A DNA stretch of 6,086 nucleotides from Oscillospiraceae bacterium. GTDB taxonomy: Bacteria; Bacillota; Clostridia; Oscillospirales; Acutalibacteraceae. The notes beneath the pieces were generated by a model. The model saw only the letters and a program-made list of their open reading frames with translations, was not told where the DNA came from and searched no databases. Below, piece by piece: positions 1 through 6,086 of this stretch. The DNA lies in NCBI GenBank assembly GCA_029013165.1, contig JAQXMV010000171.1, positions 1 through 6,086 of the forward strand, given 5' to 3'. Positions within the stretch are counted from its first letter, which is position 1, and each line of letters opens with the position of its first letter. The position numbers and the translations under genes were made by a program.

Positions 1-2921
<2,921 letters not shown>

Positions 2922-2934
2922 GTTCAGTATTATG

Positions 2935-2977
2935 AAATGTGCGAACAGTGTTTGGCTGTTCGCACATTTTTTCTCTT
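2935..2977 (+). terminator. Intrinsic terminator of the rpoC operon
   Basis: A perfect 14-bp inverted repeat is present: AAATGTGCGAACAG (2935-2948) pairs with CTGTTCGCACATTT (2956-2969) around a 7-nt loop (2949-2955). The right arm runs into a T-rich tail (2967-2977). It starts 13 nt after the rpoC stop codon. The flanking A/T pairs could also let it work weakly in the other direction, but no minus-strand gene needs it here. Confidence 0.95.
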
Positions 2978-3008
2978 GATTTTAAATGTCGGCAAAGGAA
3001 TAGAGCTT

Positions 3009-3038
3009 TACGAAAGTTTTTTAAGAAAACTCATTCTA
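3009..3038 (+). promoter_or_regulatory. Possible sigma G-like promoter for the sleB-like gene
   Basis: CATTCTA at 3032-3038 matches the B. subtilis sigma G -10 consensus (CATnnTA form), and sleB is a forespore sigma G gene in Bacillus. The -35 position is weak: about 17-18 nt upstream lies TACGA/ACGAA (3009-3014), which resembles the expected GHATR element only poorly. The -10 element lies 57 nt before the start codon, which leaves room for a short leader carrying the hairpin at 3059-3087. No convincing housekeeping TTGACA/TATAAT pair was found in the same interval. The call rests mainly on the -10 match and gene identity and is tentative. Confidence 0.35.
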
Positions 3039-3058
3039 TCAAATTGAGAATACTCACG

Positions 3059-3087
3059 ACCTCTGAGGGAATAATACCCACAGAGGT
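3059..3087 (+). promoter_or_regulatory. Leader hairpin overlapping the sleB-like ribosome binding site
   Basis: ACCTCTGAGGG (3059-3069) pairs with CCCACAGAGGT (3077-3087) over 11 positions with a single A:A mismatch (3066/3080), around the AT-only loop AATAATA (3070-3076). The right arm contains most of the Shine-Dalgarno sequence AGAGGTG (3082-3088), which sits 7 nt before the ATG at 3096. When folded, the hairpin would hide the ribosome binding site. There is no T-run of terminator quality after it, so a translational role is more likely than termination. The structure is seen directly; any regulatory function is inference. Confidence 0.6.
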
Positions 3088-3088
3088 G
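3082..3088 (+). promoter_or_regulatory. Ribosome binding site of the sleB-like gene
   Basis: AGAGGTG is a good match to the anti-Shine-Dalgarno complement and lies 7 nt upstream of ATG 3096, which supports that codon as the start. Bases 3082-3087 are also the outer part of the right arm of the leader hairpin, so accessibility may depend on RNA folding. Confidence 0.8.
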
Positions 3089-3095
3089 TTTTGAT

Positions 3096-3800
3096 ATGAA
3101 AGGAAAAAAGCAGATAAAAATATTTCTTGCGCTGGTCATGGTCGCCGTGCTGATCGTCGGATCGGTCAGTATTGCCTCACAGAACTTTTACGGGAACGGC
3201 GAAGTGATCAGTACGCTGTCCCGTCTCGGTTCGCGGGGCGAGGAGGTCAGGCAGGTTCAGAAAAAGCTCAAGGAGCTGGGCTACTATAACGGCGCGGTGG
3301 ACGGGATTTTCGGCTCCGGAACGCAGAAAGCTGTCAGAGCCTTTCAGAAAAACTGCGGCCTGACCGTTGACGGCATTGCCGGGCCGAAAACGCTGCAATA
3401 TCTCGGGCTCACATCGGGCTCTTCCTCCGCTTCTCTCGGAAAATACAGCCAGAGCGACATCAATCTGCTCGCCAAGCTCATTGCCGCCGAGGCCAGGGGA
3501 GAGAGCTACACCGGCCAGGTAGCTGTGGGAGCCGTGGTTCTCAATCGGGTGGGTCATTCCTCTTTCCCCGACAGCATTGCCGGTGTGATCTATCAGCGCG
3601 GCGCCTTTTCCTGCGTCAACGACAGTAACTGGAGTGTTTACCCCAACAGCACTTCCCTCAAGGCGGCGCGGGACTGTATCAACGGCTGGGATCCCAGCGG
3701 CGGTGCTATCTATTATTATAACCCGGCGAAAACCAGCAATGCCTTTATGCTGTCGCGCCCGGTGATCACCACCATCGGCAGTCATGTCTTTTGCCGATAA
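3096..3800 (+). CDS. sleB: SleB-family spore cortex-lytic / cell wall hydrolase
   Basis: A complete 234-residue protein. Residues 7-27 are a hydrophobic signal or membrane segment after a Lys-rich start (MKGKKQIK). Residues 41-105 are a PG_binding_1 peptidoglycan-binding domain (LGSRGEEVRQVQKKLKELGY, then VDGIFGSGT and VDGIAGPKTL). Residues about 122-234 are a Hydrolase_2 (SleB/CwlJ) domain with AEARGESYTGQVAVGAVVLN, GAFSCV, GAIYYYNP and the family-typical C-terminus TTIGSHVFCR. E132 in AEARGE is the likely catalytic Glu by family comparison. SleB is a lytic transglycosylase acting on muramic-lactam-containing cortex peptidoglycan during spore germination. The length is slightly below Bacillus SleB (about 260-305), and the architecture is the same. 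The start at 3096 is supported by AGAGGTG 7 nt upstream. The usual Bacillus partner ypeB is not next to it: the downstream gene is an unrelated convergent GH43 protein. A role in vegetative wall turnover instead of germination cannot be excluded, because Hydrolase_2 proteins also occur in species not known to sporulate. Family call is secure; exact role is less so. Confidence 0.9.
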   Translation: MKGKKQIKIFLALVMVAVLIVGSVSIASQNFYGNGEVISTLSRLGSRGEEVRQVQKKLKELGYYNGAVDGIFGSGTQKAVRAFQKNCGLTVDGIAGPKTLQYLGLTSGSSSASLGKYSQSDINLLAKLIAAEARGESYTGQVAVGAVVLNRVGHSSFPDSIAGVIYQRGAFSCVNDSNWSVYPNSTSLKAARDCINGWDPSGGAIYYYNPAKTSNAFMLSRPVITTIGSHVFCR

Positions 3801-3806
3801 GAAACC

Positions 3807-3846
3807 AAAAAAGCAACTGTGACCCTATCATCACAGTTGCTTTTTG
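3807..3846. terminator. Bidirectional intrinsic terminator between convergent genes
   Basis: GCAACTGTGA (3813-3822) and TCACAGTTGC (3831-3840) form a perfect 10-bp stem with an 8-nt loop (3823-3830). It is flanked by an A-run (3807-3812) on the left and a T-run (3841-3845) on the right. It therefore reads as stem plus U-tract on both strands and can end the sleB-like transcript (stop at 3800) and the GH43 transcript coming from the right (stop at 3873). Confidence 0.92.
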
Positions 3847-3852
3847 TTGTCT

Positions 3853-3870
3853 TGCGGTGGGAGCACCGCA
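3853..3870. repeat. Short GC-rich inverted repeat after the GH43 stop codon
   Basis: TGCGGTG (3853-3859) and CACCGCA (3864-3870) form a perfect 7-bp stem with a 4-nt loop (3860-3863), starting 2 nt after the GH43 stop on the minus strand. There is no U-tract directly after it, so it is not a standard terminator by itself. On the minus-strand transcript it would precede the bidirectional terminator and may act as a 3'-end stabilising stem. Function is unknown. Confidence 0.55.
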
Positions 3871-3872
3871 CT

Positions 3873-6086
3873 TTAATTTTCGGCTTTGAGCAGTAAGTCG
3901 ATCATTTCACCGGTCATGGCGTCAATATCATATTGAGAGGGATTACTGCTGATTTTCTTGATTTTGTTGTTGTATTTTGCCTGGGTTTCACTGTCGCTGA
4001 GCTTCAGAACATAATAGAAGGCGTCCGTATAAATGCCCAGTGACGCGGACATATTTTTCTTTCCCCAGATGGTGCTGCCGTCGGCGCCGTATCCGGTGAA
4101 AACGATGCTTCCCTCATTCAGCTCCCAGTCCCAGGTGGCAGAGGGATAGATCCGATATTCCACGGAGTCGATGGTGACCGTGTAATAGCCTTTGGCTTTG
4201 GTGAGAACACCGGAGGTATTGAGGGTTTTTTTGGAGGCAATATCGTTTCTGCTAATTACTGCGCCCTCGTGCAGGGTGAGAACCTGAGAGGTGCTTCTTT
4301 CCACGGCCTTGTAGTTGTCTGCGTTGCCGTGCCGGTCAAAAATCACAATGTCCCAGTTTCCGTAAAGATCGGCCATCTTGACGGACTTGTTGGCAGCAGT
4401 ACCGGCATATACCTCCGGCTGCGCCATGGGCCAGCCGTCCTTGCTCCAGATGATTTCCCGGATTTCCAGTGACGGATCGGCGTTGATATCCATGGCCAGC
4501 TCATCGGCCTGTGCCGCACCGGTTGTAATGCCGGCATCGACCTTATAATATATCTGCGACTGCGAGGCGATGTACCATTTGCTGCCGATTTGCATCATGC
4601 AGGGGGAGCCGATGCTGGCTCGTCCGATGTCAGAATAAAGGACGCTGCCTGCACTGCTTTGCAGGAAGTTATAGCCACCTAAAAGTACGGTGCCCTTGGT
4701 ATACTGACTTTTGCCGATGCCGTTTTCAAATTCCGCCATATTATTGCCGCTGATATCGAGGTAAGGGCCGGCAATGTTTTTGCTTCTTGCCAGACGGATA
4801 TTATAATTGCTGCTCTGGGTGCCGTAGGTCAGAAGCATATAGTAATAGCCTGTTTCTTCATAATAAGCAATATCACAGCCGCTGACGAGACTGCCGTCTT
4901 TTTTGCTCAGGGCAGGAATCCTGCCGGGATTGGCAATGAGCGTACCGGCGCTCATGCCCTTTCCGCCATGAAGGGTGCTGATGGTCGGGCCCTGGGCGTT
5001 CACGGTGCTTCCGGCTTTCATCAGGCCGGTTTTTTTGTCCAGCTCGAGAAGATATATAGCGCCCTGAATATTGCCGCGGCCGTAATATCCGCCGTAGGCC
5101 AGATAAAGGCCGTCCTGGGTGTAAACCACACAGGGATGCACGGCATTGGCGTCGTCATAGGCGGCGGTTACACTTTTTTTCTTCTCTTTGCCGTTTTCGT
5201 CGGTGGTGATCTGCGTGCCTGCATGTCTGCCGCAGGAATTGATCACAAGGCCAACATCTTCCCAGTCCTTATCCCGGATGGCTTTTTCCAGGTCGTCTGT
5301 CTTGACGCAGAAGATGGCCGACTCGTTGGCTTCGGCAGTCTTGGAAAGAGAAAAATACAGGTAGTATGTATCGCCGACCTTGACGATGTCCGGTGCCAGA
5401 GGCGTGCGATCCTGATTGGAGTCGGAATAAACCTCATCATCGCTGTAGCCGTGCTGTTTGGCCCATTCATTCACACTGTCAAAGGCGCTGAAGGTCATGA
5501 CGGCGTTGCTGGTGGAGTTTTCGTTGTGGGCGAAATAGGTGGTTCTTCCGCCCCAGTTGACCAGATCCGTTGACTTGATGACCACATTGTCCGAGCCGAA
5601 GCAGTAGTAATAGCCGCTGTTTTTGTCATAGATGATGCTGGGATCCTTGATGTCGTATGCGGCAAAGGAGCCGAGATATCCGTCGCCGACAGGCGTGATA
5701 ATATCAGGCTTCTCGATTTTGACGGCTGACTGTGCGGGCTCGTAGTTTTCCGGGCGCTTTCCTTTTTTGAAGGAGGCGACAACGGTCAGTTTGCTGTCAA
5801 CGGTTGTTTTGTACTGGAGCATATTGACCTGCTTGGTGACATCATTTCCGTTGACATAGAGTTTGTTGAGGTTATAGTAGGCGGAGTCCGTGCGTTCCGG
5901 ATTGATATTCAGCGTGATCTCTGCGCCCTTTTTGCACCTGACTTTATATTGGGTGTCGGTGCCCACGGTTTCACTGCTGTCAATGGTGATGACACCGTGA
6001 TCGAAGCTCTCAATGAAAACCATGTAATAATTGGGGCTGATAAATCTGAAATACATACCGAGAACGGCGGCAATCAGCGCAACGGT
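3873..6086 (-). CDS. GH43 arabinanase-like surface protein (5' partial), atypical active site
   Basis: The frame is open from the right edge to TAA at 3873-3875, with 737 visible residues. The ATG at 6054-6056 is internal: the ten upstream codons read TVALIAAVLG and continue into MYFRF, which looks like a membrane anchor or signal segment. Numbered from that Met, residues about 10-97 form a beta-rich domain resembling divergent InlB/bacterial surface repeats (LYVNGNDVTKQV, then LTVVASFKKG). Residues about 120-505 are a five-bladed GH43 domain (DIKDPSIIYD, APDIVKVGDTYYLYFSLS, IYLLELDKKTG, NYNIRLARSKNIAGPYLD). Residues about 510-667 match the lipocalin-like C-terminal domain of endo-1,5-alpha-L-arabinanases (WSKDGWPMAQPEVYAG, ending GSTIWGKK). 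A 60-residue tail follows. General base D138 is present, but the family NAIDP and EGP/EAP motifs read NAVHP (H307) and VSGCD (S392), and the metal-site GHN region reads IGSPC (S484). Arabinan-degrading activity is therefore doubtful; glycan binding is an alternative. Its promoter lies outside the window. Confidence 0.85.
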   Translation of the reverse strand, partial: TVALIAAVLGMYFRFISPNYYMVFIESFDHGVITIDSSETVGTDTQYKVRCKKGAEITLNINPERTDSAYYNLNKLYVNGNDVTKQVNMLQYKTTVDSKLTVVASFKKGKRPENYEPAQSAVKIEKPDIITPVGDGYLGSFAAYDIKDPSIIYDKNSGYYYCFGSDNVVIKSTDLVNWGGRTTYFAHNENSTSNAVMTFSAFDSVNEWAKQHGYSDDEVYSDSNQDRTPLAPDIVKVGDTYYLYFSLSKTAEANESAIFCVKTDDLEKAIRDKDWEDVGLVINSCGRHAGTQITTDENGKEKKKSVTAAYDDANAVHPCVVYTQDGLYLAYGGYYGRGNIQGAIYLLELDKKTGLMKAGSTVNAQGPTISTLHGGKGMSAGTLIANPGRIPALSKKDGSLVSGCDIAYYEETGYYYMLLTYGTQSSNYNIRLARSKNIAGPYLDISGNNMAEFENGIGKSQYTKGTVLLGGYNFLQSSAGSVLYSDIGRASIGSPCMMQIGSKWYIASQSQIYYKVDAGITTGAAQADELAMDINADPSLEIREIIWSKDGWPMAQPEVYAGTAANKSVKMADLYGNWDIVIFDRHGNADNYKAVERSTSQVLTLHEGAVISRNDIASKKTLNTSGVLTKAKGYYTVTIDSVEYRIYPSATWDWELNEGSIVFTGYGADGSTIWGKKNMSASLGIYTDAFYYVLKLSDSETQAKYNNKIKKISSNPSQYDIDAMTGEMIDLLLKAEN

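Noticed and set aside
2976..3004. TTGATT ... AATAGA as a housekeeping promoter
   Set aside because: The -35 begins inside the terminator T-rich tail and the -10 match is poor, so it was not supported over the CATTCTA element.
3015..3031. AGTTTT-TTAAG-AAAACT inverted repeat as an operator or terminator
   Set aside because: It is a 6-bp mostly A/T stem in an AT-rich intergenic stretch, which is expected by chance; no GC core or conserved operator pattern is visible.
3059..3095. Leader hairpin as a transcription attenuator or riboswitch
   Set aside because: There is no U-tract of terminator quality after the stem and the leader is too short and simple for a known riboswitch aptamer; RBS sequestration explains it better.
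3177..3785. 202-residue open frame on the minus strand
   Set aside because: It lies entirely antisense within the SleB-like gene, shows no recognisable family, and is best explained as a shadow of that GC-containing coding frame.
4968..5573. 201-residue open frame on the plus strand
   Set aside because: It is antisense to the conserved GH43 coding frame; its Gly/Val/Ile-rich composition is what the reverse of that codon pattern would give, and no domain was recognised.
6054..6056. ATG as the start of the GH43-like gene
   Set aside because: The frame remains open through the last ten codons to the window edge and encodes a hydrophobic stretch that fits a membrane anchor, so the true start is outside the window.

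Overview
The window looks like chromosomal DNA from a Gram-positive, low-to-mid GC member of the Clostridia, probably an Oscillospiraceae/Ruminococcaceae-type gut bacterium. The evidence is the Firmicutes-style RNA polymerase beta' sequence (for example the ANTAGKTIEVPIRANYREGL stretch), a SleB-family cell wall hydrolase of the spore-former type, compact intergenic regions with strong intrinsic terminators, and a large cell-surface arabinanase-like protein. The taxonomic call is inference from motif style; no search was run.

Layout: (1) 1-2921, plus strand, is the 3' four-fifths of rpoC (beta' subunit). It is cut by the left window edge, is otherwise intact, and carries the catalytic NADFDGD motif, bridge helix, second zinc site and trigger loop. 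(2) 2922-3095 is a short intergenic region. It holds a perfect 14-bp-stem terminator directly after rpoC, a possible sporulation-type (sigma G-like) -10 element, and a hairpin that contains the ribosome binding site of the next gene. (3) 3096-3800, plus strand, is a complete SleB-like hydrolase: N-terminal membrane/signal segment, peptidoglycan-binding domain, and Hydrolase_2 catalytic domain. (4) 3801-3872 is a convergent intergenic region with a bidirectional terminator and a second small hairpin. (5) 3873-6086, minus strand, is a large membrane-anchored or secreted GH43 family protein whose N-terminus runs off the right edge. The first in-frame ATG at 6056 is not the real start, because the frame stays open and hydrophobic to the window end.

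The three genes do not form one functional unit. rpoC ends its operon here with no ribosomal protein genes (rpsL/rpsG) following, sleB is a separate single-gene unit, and the GH43 gene converges on it. The most interesting observation is in the GH43 protein. By motif alignment from memory it keeps the general-base Asp, but it appears to have lost the pKa-modulating Asp (now His), the general-acid Glu (now Ser) and the metal-site His (now Ser) of the endo-arabinanase family. That suggests a pseudo-enzyme, possibly a glycan-binding surface protein, or a divergent active site. No CRISPR array, mobile element, tRNA/rRNA or multi-gene novel system was seen.
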